In this document: positions 1 to 5,607 of the stretch, piece after piece
Numbering within the stretch: position 1 is the stretch's first letter
How the letters are laid out: every line of letters begins with the position of its first letter
Assembly (NCBI GenBank): GCA_947565265.1
Contig: CANOFK010000093.1
Coordinates: 1 to 5,627, forward strand
Source of the DNA: an uncultured Clostridia bacterium
GTDB lineage: Bacteria > Bacillota > Clostridia > Oscillospirales > Acutalibacteraceae
Direction of reading: 5' to 3'
DNA length: 5,627 nt
Position numbers and translations under genes: made by a program
The notes under the pieces: model-generated
What the model saw: only the letters and a program-made list of their open reading frames with translations
Database searches by the model: none
What the model was told of the DNA's origin: nothing

Positions 1-1
1 C

Positions 2-181
2 AAGCTGGTCATGGACCTGATGTATATTGAAAACTACAGCATTTGGCAGGATTTTAAGCTGATTTTCCAGACGGTCACCGTGTTTTTAAAGGCCGCGGAA
101 AGCACCGAAGCCTTTGGCAAAGAAGAACTGTACGACTTTGACGAGGACCGGGAACGGGACAGGAAGGGGGGCCGGCCATGA
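2..181 (+). CDS. C-terminal tail of undecaprenyl-phosphate sugar phosphotransferase (partial, 5' end outside window)
   Basis: Only the last 59 codons are present, read in the frame starting at base 2 and ending with TGA at 179-181. The visible protein has the typical end of the bacterial sugar transferase family (WcaJ/EpsL/CpsE-like, Pfam Bac_transf): an aspartate followed by YIENYSIWQDFKLIFQTV, then a phase of hydrophobic residues and an ESTEAFG motif. After this comes a charged acidic/basic tail (EELYDFDEDRERDRKG). Enzymes of this family move a hexose-1-phosphate from a UDP-sugar to undecaprenyl phosphate at the inner face of the membrane, the first step of exopolysaccharide or capsule repeat synthesis. 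The catalytic core and the membrane part lie upstream of the window, so the sugar used cannot be judged. The TGA overlaps the ATG of the next gene (ATGA at 178-181), which suggests cotranscription and coupled translation. Confidence 0.85.
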   Translation, partial: KLVMDLMYIENYSIWQDFKLIFQTVTVFLKAAESTEAFGKEELYDFDEDRERDRKGGRP

Positions 182-408
182 AAGCGGGGAAAAATAAGGC
201 GCCCTGGGTTGCCAGCCTGGCGCTGGTGGCCGTAACGGCCGCCGTACGGCTTGGCCTGGGGCTGGCCGGCGTGCCGCTGCCAGACTGGCTGGTGCGGCTG
301 CTGGGGGCAGCCACCCTGGCGGCGCTGGCCGTGCTGGCCTTTACCACCGTACACAGGCTGCGGGGGAAAGCAGGCGGAGAAGAAAGGAGCCATCGAAATG
401 GCGGTTAA
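178..408 (+). CDS. small two-helix membrane protein, unknown function
   Basis: 76 residues. I do not recognise this protein. A short lysine-rich N-terminus (MKAGKNK) is followed by a hydrophobic segment at about residues 9-30, a short loop with VPLPDW, a second hydrophobic segment at about 37-58, and a basic, polar tail (HRLRGKAGGEERSHRNGG). This looks like a hairpin of two membrane helices with both ends probably cytoplasmic, judged from the flanking positive charges. The start ATG overlaps the stop of the sugar transferase (ATGA), and a purine-rich AGGAAGGGGG at 161-170 can serve as ribosome site. Its last 11 bases overlap the start of the TagA-type gene in another frame. This tight packing between two pathway genes supports a real gene and hints at a role in the same surface-polymer process, perhaps as a partner of the membrane sugar transferase; that role is inference. 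The alternative is a non-coding GC-rich ORF, but the hydrophobic pattern and the overlaps argue against it. Confidence 0.65.
   Translation: MKAGKNKAPWVASLALVAVTAAVRLGLGLAGVPLPDWLVRLLGAATLAALAVLAFTTVHRLRGKAGGEERSHRNGG
383..389 (+). promoter_or_regulatory. ribosome binding site deciding the tagA start
   Basis: AAAGGAG lies 8 bases before the ATG at 398. It supports starting the glycosyltransferase there instead of at the in-frame ATG at 251, which would add 49 residues of low-complexity W/C/G/P sequence that overlap the upstream small gene and do not match the family. Confidence 0.75.
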
Positions 409-1120
409 CGTGTATTTAGAAAGGATTTTCGGCGGCACGGCGGAGGAATATGCCCGCCGGGCCGAAAAAGCCATGCTGTCGGGGGAGCGGCTGTTTATTG
501 TGACAGCCAACCCGGAGATCATCATGCACGCCCAAAAGGACCCGGAAGTGGAGCGCCTGTTGCTGTGCCCCCAGGCGGAGGTGGTGCCGGACGGCATCAG
601 CGTGGTAAAGGCCATGGGTATACTGGGCCTGCCTGCCAAAGAGCGTATAACCGGGGTGGACCTGGCCCAAAAGCTGCTGGACGCCGCCGGCCGGGCGGGG
701 AAAAGGGTGTTTTTGCTGGGGGCAAAGGAGGAAGTGGTGTCCGCCTTGGCCCAAAAACTGCGCAAGGAGTACCCGCAGATAGACGTGGCGTACCGCAACG
801 GGTATGCGGGGGATAAGGACGCCATCTTTGCCGAAATAGCCCGCGCCGCCCCGGACCTTACCCTGGTGGCCCTGGGCGCGCCCGCGCAGGACCTGCTTAT
901 CTACCGGCACCTGGAGGATTTCCAAAAGGGTGTGTTCATGGGGGTGGGCGGGTCCTTCGATGTGCTCAGCGGCAGCAAGCGGCGGGCCCCGGCTTTTTTT
1001 GTCAAGACCAACACCGAGTGGCTGTACCGCATTGTCCGGGAGCCCAAGCGCCTGAAACGTTTTTGGGACAACAACGTAAAATTCCTGGGCGAGGTGCGCA
1101 AAGCCGCCAAAAAAAGCTGA
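398..1120 (+). CDS. tagA: WecG/TagA/CpsF family glycosyltransferase (GT26), probable lipid-linked N-acetylmannosamine transferase
   Basis: 240 residues, the normal size for the family. Family members transfer ManNAc (TagA) or ManNAcA (WecG) from the UDP-sugar to undecaprenyl-diphosphate-GlcNAc at the cytoplasmic membrane face; TagA makes the linkage unit of wall teichoic acid. Visible family blocks in order: TANPEI at 36-41, VPDGISVV at 63-70 with the likely catalytic Asp65, ERITGVDL at 82-89, RVFLLGAKEE at 103-112, RNGYAGDKD at 133-141, LVALGAPAQD at 156-165, MGVGGSFDVLSG at 181-192 and a C-terminal EWLYRIVREPKRLKRF at 207-222. The arginines of this last block fit the basic C-terminal appendage that in TagA enzymes contributes to the active site and membrane contact. 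Neighbours support the TagA reading: a wecB/mnaA epimerase follows at 1474 and no UDP-ManNAc dehydrogenase is seen, so ManNAc is the more likely donor sugar than ManNAcA. The gene overlaps the small membrane ORF by 11 bases. Family is clear; exact acceptor and donor are inferred. Confidence 0.93.
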   Translation: MAVNVYLERIFGGTAEEYARRAEKAMLSGERLFIVTANPEIIMHAQKDPEVERLLLCPQAEVVPDGISVVKAMGILGLPAKERITGVDLAQKLLDAAGRAGKRVFLLGAKEEVVSALAQKLRKEYPQIDVAYRNGYAGDKDAIFAEIARAAPDLTLVALGAPAQDLLIYRHLEDFQKGVFMGVGGSFDVLSGSKRRAPAFFVKTNTEWLYRIVREPKRLKRFWDNNVKFLGEVRKAAKKS

Positions 1121-1130
1121 CGCCACATCA

Positions 1131-1148
1131 GCCGGGCCAAAGCCCGGC
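1131..1148 (+). repeat. GC stem-loop just after tagA
   Basis: GCCGGGC at 1131-1137 and GCCCGGC at 1142-1148 form a perfect 7-bp stem with a CAAA loop, 10 bases after the tagA stop. No T-run follows on the + strand, so it is not a standard intrinsic terminator. It could protect the mRNA 3' end or weakly slow polymerase ahead of the A-rich tract. Confidence 0.5.
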
Positions 1149-1156
1149 AATACCCC

Positions 1157-1250
1157 AAAAGGCAAAAATAAGCGCAAAAAATAAGAAATAAAAAAGATAA
1201 GAAAAAAGAAAAAGAAATAAGAAATAAAAAACAGAAAAATATAGAAAAAA
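1157..1250. repeat. A-rich tract with a 17-base direct repeat
   Basis: In a clearly GC-rich window this block is almost pure A on the + strand: by hand count 59 of the 75 bases from 1176 to 1250 are A and only one is C. It contains an exact 17-base direct repeat, AAATAAGAAATAAAAAA, at 1179-1195 and 1215-1231, offset by 36 bases. Multiple A-runs of 5-6 suggest intrinsically curved or stiff DNA, and the transcript would be unstructured. It may be a slippage-expanded spacer, a protein-binding AT island or part of a terminator-like zone. No -35/-10 pair is convincing inside it. Confidence 0.7.
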
Positions 1251-1330
1251 CAAAGCCCGCCCAAAAGCCATAGAAAGCAACCGCCGCGGGCCGCCATGCA
1301 CAGGGAAAGCCATCCCCCGTGCGCGGGATA

Positions 1331-1395
1331 GGAAGTTTTTGAAGAGGTGCAGACGGCTTACCTTTGGCAAGCCGGACCTTTTTCAAAAAGTTTCC
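1331..1395. repeat. long imperfect hairpin upstream of wecB
   Basis: The arms pair as follows: GGAA at 1331-1334 with TTTCC at 1391-1395, TTTTTG at 1336-1341 with CAAAAA at 1384-1389, AAGAGGT at 1342-1348 with ACCTTTT from 1376, and GGCTT at 1355-1359 with AAGCC at 1369-1373, closed by CC/GG around a TTT loop. Single-base mismatches and a small internal loop (GCAGAC opposite GG) interrupt the stem. No T-run follows the outer stem, but T5 at 1379-1383 follows the inner hairpin after a 5-base gap. It may be a leader structure of wecB or a copy of a dispersed intergenic repeat; the sequence alone cannot decide. Confidence 0.55.
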
Positions 1396-1445
1396 CTGCC
1401 CGCCGGAGGCGGCCTTCATGCGGCAAGTTTCAGCCAGGACATACA

Positions 1446-1451
1446 TATAAT
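1446..1451 (+). promoter_or_regulatory. candidate -10 box for wecB
   Basis: A perfect TATAAT lies 22 bases before the wecB ATG. The expected -35 position (about 1423-1428) reads GCAAGT and does not match TTGACA, and no TGN extension is present, so this could be a weak, activator-dependent or false promoter. If used, the leader would be only about 15 bases. Confidence 0.35.
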
Positions 1452-1458
1452 CAACAAC

Positions 1459-1468
1459 AGGATGTGAG
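1459..1468 (+). promoter_or_regulatory. wecB ribosome binding site
   Basis: AGGATGTGAG matches the anti-Shine-Dalgarno complement AGGAGGTGA at 8 of 9 positions and ends 5 bases before the ATG at 1474, supporting that start. Confidence 0.7.
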
Positions 1469-1473
1469 AAACC

Positions 1474-2589
<1,116 letters not shown>

Positions 2590-2611
2590 GCGGCGCCCGA
2601 ACGGCATACGG

Positions 2612-2658
2612 CGCGGCCGGCATGGGCCCAGCCAGGATCCCATGGCCCCGGCGGCGCG
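2612..2658. repeat. GC-rich hairpin in the wecB to LTA-synthase-like gap
   Basis: CGCGGCCGGCATGGG at 2612-2626 can pair with CCCATG at 2639-2644, CCGGC at 2648-2652 and CGCG at 2655-2658, with GCC and GG bulges and a 12-base loop. No T-run follows, so it is unlikely to be a complete intrinsic terminator. It may stabilise the upstream mRNA or attenuate read-through into the next gene. Confidence 0.45.
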
Positions 2659-2685
2659 GGCGATGGGAAACAAAGAACGTTAAAT

Positions 2686-2690
2686 AGGAG
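2686..2690 (+). promoter_or_regulatory. ribosome binding site of the LTA-synthase-like gene
   Basis: AGGAG lies 11 bases before the ATG at 2702, at the long end of the normal spacing. No better start is seen downstream before the first membrane segment. Confidence 0.55.
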
Positions 2691-2701
2691 CAAAAAGCCT
2701 T

Positions 2702-4753
2702 ATGAAAGAAAAATTCTCCCTGCGGCTGCGTGCAGGCCGTGGAAATCTGATTGCCGCCGGGGCGGTCTTGTTGGTTTCGGCGGCGTTTTTCGCCATAGAA
2801 TGGCCCATTGCCCTGGGCACGGACGGGCCGGGGCGGCAGGAACTGCGGTGGGGCTATGTGCTGGGCTACAGCCTGCTCAGCGCCTTGGCCGCGGGGCTTT
2901 GCCTAACAGAGGTGGGAATGCCCGCCCCGTTGCGGGAAAAGCTGGGGTGGCTATTGGTGGTCCTGTTCCCCATAGGGGCCTTTGTGGCGGTGGATATGAT
3001 CAACGGCACCCGCATCTGGCAGTTCCCGGCCCGGCATTGGGTGGCCAACTACCTGTGCTACCTGCTGGTGTTCGCCCTGGCCTTTGCCCTTACCCGGCGG
3101 GCCTGGGCAGCGGTGGCCCTGGGCGGGGCGGTGTCCATGACCTTCGGCATTGCCAACTACTTTGTGGTGCAGTTCCGGGGCCAGCCCATTTTGCCTTGGG
3201 ACTTCCAGTCTTTTGCCACGGCCATGACCGTTTCTGGCGGCTATGCGTATGTGCCTACCCGCAAAATGGCAGTGGCCGCCATGGGGTACATCTGCGCGGT
3301 GGTGCTGTGCTACAAGCTTACCGCCGGCACGCCGGAGGTCCCCCACCGCAGGCGCTGGATCCAGCGGCTTTCGGCCCTGTCCGTGTCCATGTTGCTGCTG
3401 ATGACCCTTTTTCCCCTCAACGGCCTGTCCGGGCTGGGCATCTCGGTGTTGACGTGGAACCAAAAGACCAGTTCCGAGCGCACCGGGATTGCGGCGGGCT
3501 TTTTTGCCAATGTAAGCTTTATGCTGGTAGAGGAGCCGGAGGGCTACTCTACCCGGCAGGTACGGGAACTGGCCTGGCAGGCGGAGGCCCTTCCTGCCCC
3601 GGAGCCCATGGGCCGGCCGGGGGAAATGCCCACGGTCATCGCCATTATGAATGAGTCTATGACAGATTTTGGCAGCCTGGGCACCCTGGCGTTCACCCAG
3701 GACAACCAGCCGTTTTTACATAGCCTGCAAAAAAGCGGGCAAGTGGTGTGGGGCACGGCGTACTCGTCGGTATACGGGGGCAATACCTGCAACAGCGAGT
3801 ATGAGTTTTTAACAGGCAACTCCATGTCGTTCCTGCCGTCGGGAAGCAAGCCCTACCAGCAGTACATAGACGAACCCCACAGCGGCCTGCCCCAGATCAT
3901 GAAAAGCTATGGCTACCACTGTACGGCCATCCACCCCGGGGACCGGGCCGCTTGGGAGCGGATAGACGCTTACCCCCACCTGGGCTTTGACGAGTTTGTG
4001 GACGCGGAGATCTTCGACGTGCCCAGGACCTTCGAGCACGGCCTTACCAGCGACCAAAGCTGCTATGAGCAGGTGATCTACGAGTACGAGCGCTGGAAGG
4101 AAATCGACGGCAGCCCCCTGTTCCTGTTCAATGTGACCATCCAGAACCACGGGGGCTACGAGCATCCCGACTACCCCACCACCGTGCAGGTAAAGGGCCA
4201 TGAGGGCCGGTGGCCATGGGCCGAGCAATACCTAAGCCTGACCAAAAGCTCGGATGAGGCGCTGGAAGGGCTGCTGCATTATTTTGCCGCCCAGCAGGAC
4301 CCGGTGGTGGTGCTGTTCTTCGGCGACCACTGGCCCAAACTGGAGGACGGGTTCAACCAGGCTGTGCTGGCCGGGCATGACATGACCGCCGGCCTGTACC
4401 GGGTGCCCTTCTTTATCTGGGCCAACTACCCGCTGCAAGGCCAGGAGTTGGAGGCGGTAAGCCTAAACTACCTTTCCGGCCTGCTGCTGCGGGCGGCGGG
4501 GCTAGAGGGCACGCCCTACACCAACTATCTGGAAAACCTGCGGCAGGAACTTCCAGTGGTCACGGACATCGGGACGATGGACCGGGCAGGGGCGTATTTC
4601 CGGGCCGGGGAGTCCCTGCCCGCCGCGTACACGCAACGGCTGCGGGAATATGCCGTCCTCCAATACAACAATTCCTTTGACCCAAAGGGAAAAGCCAAAT
4701 GGATCTTTGAACGCCCCGCCGGGGCCGGCAACCCCGGCCGGCAAGCCGCGTAA
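2702..4753 (+). CDS. LTA synthase family membrane sulfatase-fold protein (probable phosphoglycerol transferase)
   Basis: 683 residues. The N-terminal third is membrane-embedded with about seven hydrophobic segments (roughly 14-34, 48-68, 82-99, 112-131, 134-157, 187-205, 222-241). A conserved-looking loop, FRGQPILPWDF, sits at 158-168. From about 308 on lies an extracytoplasmic alkaline phosphatase/sulfatase-type domain: PTVIAIMNESMTDF at 310-323 with metal ligand Glu318, YGGNTCNSEYEFLTG at 358-372 with likely nucleophile Thr362, LTSDQ at 448-452, NVTIQNHGGY at 477-486 (His483) and LFFGDHWP at 538-545 with ligands Asp542 and His543. These match the Glu, Thr, His and Asp-His set of LtaS. Family members take glycerol phosphate from phosphatidylglycerol and add it to lipoteichoic acid or other glycans outside the membrane. 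S. aureus LtaS has five membrane helices, so this one has a larger membrane part. Neighbouring glycopolymer genes fit modification of, or polymerisation on, a surface glycan; whether it makes true LTA is not shown. The C-terminus is G/P/R-rich and probably disordered. Confidence 0.93.
   Translation: MKEKFSLRLRAGRGNLIAAGAVLLVSAAFFAIEWPIALGTDGPGRQELRWGYVLGYSLLSALAAGLCLTEVGMPAPLREKLGWLLVVLFPIGAFVAVDMINGTRIWQFPARHWVANYLCYLLVFALAFALTRRAWAAVALGGAVSMTFGIANYFVVQFRGQPILPWDFQSFATAMTVSGGYAYVPTRKMAVAAMGYICAVVLCYKLTAGTPEVPHRRRWIQRLSALSVSMLLLMTLFPLNGLSGLGISVLTWNQKTSSERTGIAAGFFANVSFMLVEEPEGYSTRQVRELAWQAEALPAPEPMGRPGEMPTVIAIMNESMTDFGSLGTLAFTQDNQPFLHSLQKSGQVVWGTAYSSVYGGNTCNSEYEFLTGNSMSFLPSGSKPYQQYIDEPHSGLPQIMKSYGYHCTAIHPGDRAAWERIDAYPHLGFDEFVDAEIFDVPRTFEHGLTSDQSCYEQVIYEYERWKEIDGSPLFLFNVTIQNHGGYEHPDYPTTVQVKGHEGRWPWAEQYLSLTKSSDEALEGLLHYFAAQQDPVVVLFFGDHWPKLEDGFNQAVLAGHDMTAGLYRVPFFIWANYPLQGQELEAVSLNYLSGLLLRAAGLEGTPYTNYLENLRQELPVVTDIGTMDRAGAYFRAGESLPAAYTQRLREYAVLQYNNSFDPKGKAKWIFERPAGAGNPGRQAA
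4718..4738. repeat. perfect 7-bp GC hairpin inside the 3' end of the LTA-synthase-like gene
   Basis: GCCGGGG at 4718-4724 and CCCCGGC at 4732-4738 flank a CCGGCAA loop, ending 13 bases before the last codon base group. No T-run follows. It may only reflect glycine/proline/arginine-rich GC coding (AGAGNPGR), but it could add to mRNA 3' stability. Confidence 0.35.
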
Positions 4754-4775
4754 CCGCTTGCAAACGGGCAAAACC

Positions 4776-4806
4776 AAAACCACAAGCCGATGTAAAGGGG
4801 TTTTTT
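4776..4806 (+). terminator. weak intrinsic terminator candidate after the LTA-synthase-like gene
   Basis: AAAACC at 4776-4781 can pair with GGTTTT at 4799-4804 around a 17-base loop, and a run of six T (4801-4806) lies at the 3' side. The stem is A/T-rich with only two G-C pairs and a long loop, so it would be weak. Its place 20-50 bases after the stop and before an apparently separate gene is what makes it worth listing. Confidence 0.3.
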
Positions 4807-4834
4807 AGGGCGCGTGCGAACGCTTATAAGGACA

Positions 4835-4867
4835 GGGCCCTGCAAGCCCCCAGGGGCGGCAGGGCCC
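4835..4867. repeat. perfect 9-bp stem-loop in the leader of the GNAT gene
   Basis: GGGCCCTGC at 4835-4843 and GCAGGGCCC at 4859-4867 are exact reverse complements, and the 15-base loop holds a further CCC/GGG pairing. The structure ends 10 bases before the ribosome site at 4878. There is no T-run after it on either strand, so it is better read as an mRNA 5' structure or a dyad operator than as a terminator. I do not recognise a known riboswitch. Confidence 0.6.
4847..4863 (+). repeat. 17-base direct repeat, copy 1 (GNAT leader)
   Basis: CCCCCAGGGGCGGCAGG, identical to the copy at 5490-5506. This copy forms the loop and part of the 3' arm of the leader stem-loop at 4835-4867. Confidence 0.7.
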
Positions 4868-4877
4868 AAAACGCAAC

Positions 4878-4884
4878 AAGGAGG
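4878..4884 (+). promoter_or_regulatory. strong ribosome binding site of the GNAT gene
   Basis: AAGGAGG, a near-perfect anti-Shine-Dalgarno match, lies 6 bases before the ATG at 4891 and fixes that start. Confidence 0.85.
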
Positions 4885-4890
4885 GCAAAC

Positions 4891-5511
4891 ATGATCAGGA
4901 CAGCAGTACGTAGGGTAAACGAGTGGGATGGGCCGTCCATGCTGAAGGTGTACGCGCCCTATGTGGGCACGCCCGCGGCGCCGGAAACCAAGCTGCCGGA
5001 ACTACAGGCGTATATTCAGCGTATAGACCGGTATACTTATGGATTGGGGTGGCTCCTTTGCGAGCTGAATAACCAAACGGTGGGGTTTTGCCATTTAAGC
5101 GAAAACCGCCACGACCCGGACAACCTGTTTTCCGTGGAGTTCCAGGTGTATGTGCGGCAGGGGCTCCACCGCATGGGCATAGGCCGGGCCCTGTGGGGGC
5201 TGATGCGGGATATCATGGAAGTGGGCAGCCGCCGGGAGGCCATTGCCCGCGTACACCGGGACAACCCGGAGGCCCTGGCCTTTTTTTCGGCCATGGGCTT
5301 TGCCCCGCAGGGGGAGGAAGGGGAATGGCAGCGGCTGCGCTATGCCCTTACCCCCGCCGACCCGGAGGCCCAGCGGCCCATAAAGCCCTACCTGATCGAC
5401 AAGTTCGACTACGAGCCCGCACGGGAGCGGGCGGCGGAGCTGGTCAACCAGGCCCTGGCCGCGGAGCGCGCCCACCTGCTAACGCCTACCCCCCAGGGGC
5501 GGCAGGCGTAA
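4891..5511 (+). CDS. GNAT family N-acetyltransferase
   Basis: 206 residues. GNAT enzymes move an acetyl group from acetyl-CoA to an amine of a small molecule, peptide or protein in the cytoplasm. The N-terminus (IRTAVRRVNEWDGPSMLKVYAPYVGTP) has the layout of phosphinothricin-acetyltransferase-like members, where a helix with IYAPYV follows the first strand. Later come beta strands around 52-70 (GWLLCELNNQTVGFCHLS) and 80-88 (FSVEFQVYV), the acetyl-CoA pyrophosphate loop QGLHRMGIGRAL at 90-101 (family pattern R/QxxGxG/A), helix 101-111, and the C-terminal RVHRDNPEALAFFSAMGF at 120-137 typical of motif B. A further stretch of about 40 residues (165-206), rich in charged helix-forming residues, extends past the core GNAT fold. 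The substrate cannot be told from sequence. A strong ribosome site and its own stem-loop leader suggest separate control from the upstream glycopolymer genes. The last codons lie in a 17-base repeat also found in the leader. Confidence 0.9.
   Translation: MIRTAVRRVNEWDGPSMLKVYAPYVGTPAAPETKLPELQAYIQRIDRYTYGLGWLLCELNNQTVGFCHLSENRHDPDNLFSVEFQVYVRQGLHRMGIGRALWGLMRDIMEVGSRREAIARVHRDNPEALAFFSAMGFAPQGEEGEWQRLRYALTPADPEAQRPIKPYLIDKFDYEPARERAAELVNQALAAERAHLLTPTPQGRQA
5490..5506 (+). repeat. 17-base direct repeat, copy 2 (3' end of the GNAT gene)
   Basis: CCCCCAGGGGCGGCAGG, identical to 4847-4863 and 643 bases downstream. Here it encodes most of the last residues (PQGRQ) just before the TAA. Together the two copies nearly bracket the gene. 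Confidence 0.7.
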
Positions 5512-5537
5512 GTTTGAACCCCTGGAAACAATTTTTT
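5493..5537 (+). terminator. possible intrinsic terminator of the GNAT gene
   Basis: CCAGGGG at 5493-5499 is the exact reverse complement of CCCCTGG at 5519-5525, spanning the stop codon with a 19-base loop, and a run of six T follows at 5532-5537. The T-run begins 6 bases after the stem, further than in a classical terminator, so efficiency is doubtful. Confidence 0.35.
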
Positions 5538-5560
5538 GAAAATTTTATGAATGAAAACCC

Positions 5561-5589
5561 TTGTCAAAACGGCCTTCTCGTGGTATGAT
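5561..5589 (+). promoter_or_regulatory. vegetative (sigma-A type) promoter with extended -10
   Basis: TTGTCA at 5561-5566 and TATGAT at 5584-5589 are separated by exactly 17 bases, and TGG directly before the -10 box gives the extended -10 pattern. The region upstream (5526-5560) is AT-rich, against the GC-rich trend, as in UP-like promoter flanks. Each box differs from consensus at one position. It points to the right and should drive a gene beyond the window, with a start site near 5596. Confidence 0.75.
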
Positions 5590-5607
5590 TTAGGTGATTT
5601 TGATAAA

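Larger units (their letters stand above)
1121..1473. other. 353-base gap between tagA and wecB with AT-rich block and hairpins, no gene seen
   Basis: No credible protein gene is seen on either strand. Reading frames on the minus strand through this gap give runs of phenylalanine and tyrosine, which is just the complement of the A-rich tract. The gap holds, in order, a GC hairpin at 1131-1148, the A-rich tract at 1157-1250, a short hairpin made by GCAC/GTGC and GGG/CCC arms at 1298-1322, a long imperfect hairpin at 1331-1395, a 10-codon mini-ORF at 1419-1451 and a TATAAT box at 1446-1451. Confidence 0.7.

Noticed and set aside
251..397. N-terminal extension of tagA from an upstream in-frame ATG
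   Set aside because: The extra 49 residues are W/C/G/P-rich, overlap the small membrane gene in another frame and have no family match; AAAGGAG at 383-389 supports the ATG at 398.
34..825. 263-codon open frame on the minus strand across the first three genes
   Set aside because: It runs through three overlapping + strand genes and has a serine/proline-rich composition without recognisable domains; a shadow.
1179..1231. The two A-rich direct repeats as a CRISPR or iteron array
   Set aside because: Only two copies, low-complexity sequence, no spacer structure and no cas or replication gene nearby.
416..1297. 293-codon open frame on the minus strand opposite tagA
   Set aside because: It mirrors the strongly supported tagA gene, and its N-terminal part is a low-complexity F/Y run made by the complement of the A-rich tract. 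No family motif or ribosome site seen.
2800..3654. 284-codon open frame in another + frame inside the LTA-synthase-like gene
   Set aside because: Glycine/proline/alanine-rich shadow of a gene with clear membrane segments and catalytic motifs.
4825..4830. TATAAG as a -10 box for the GNAT gene
   Set aside because: The 17-base-spaced -35 position reads TTTTTA, a poor match, and the box sits directly in front of the stem-loop. Not strong enough to list as a promoter.
5088..5588. 166-codon + frame overlapping the GNAT gene
   Set aside because: Low-complexity P/G/A/R composition and no ribosome site; the overlapping frame carries the acetyl-CoA binding motif.
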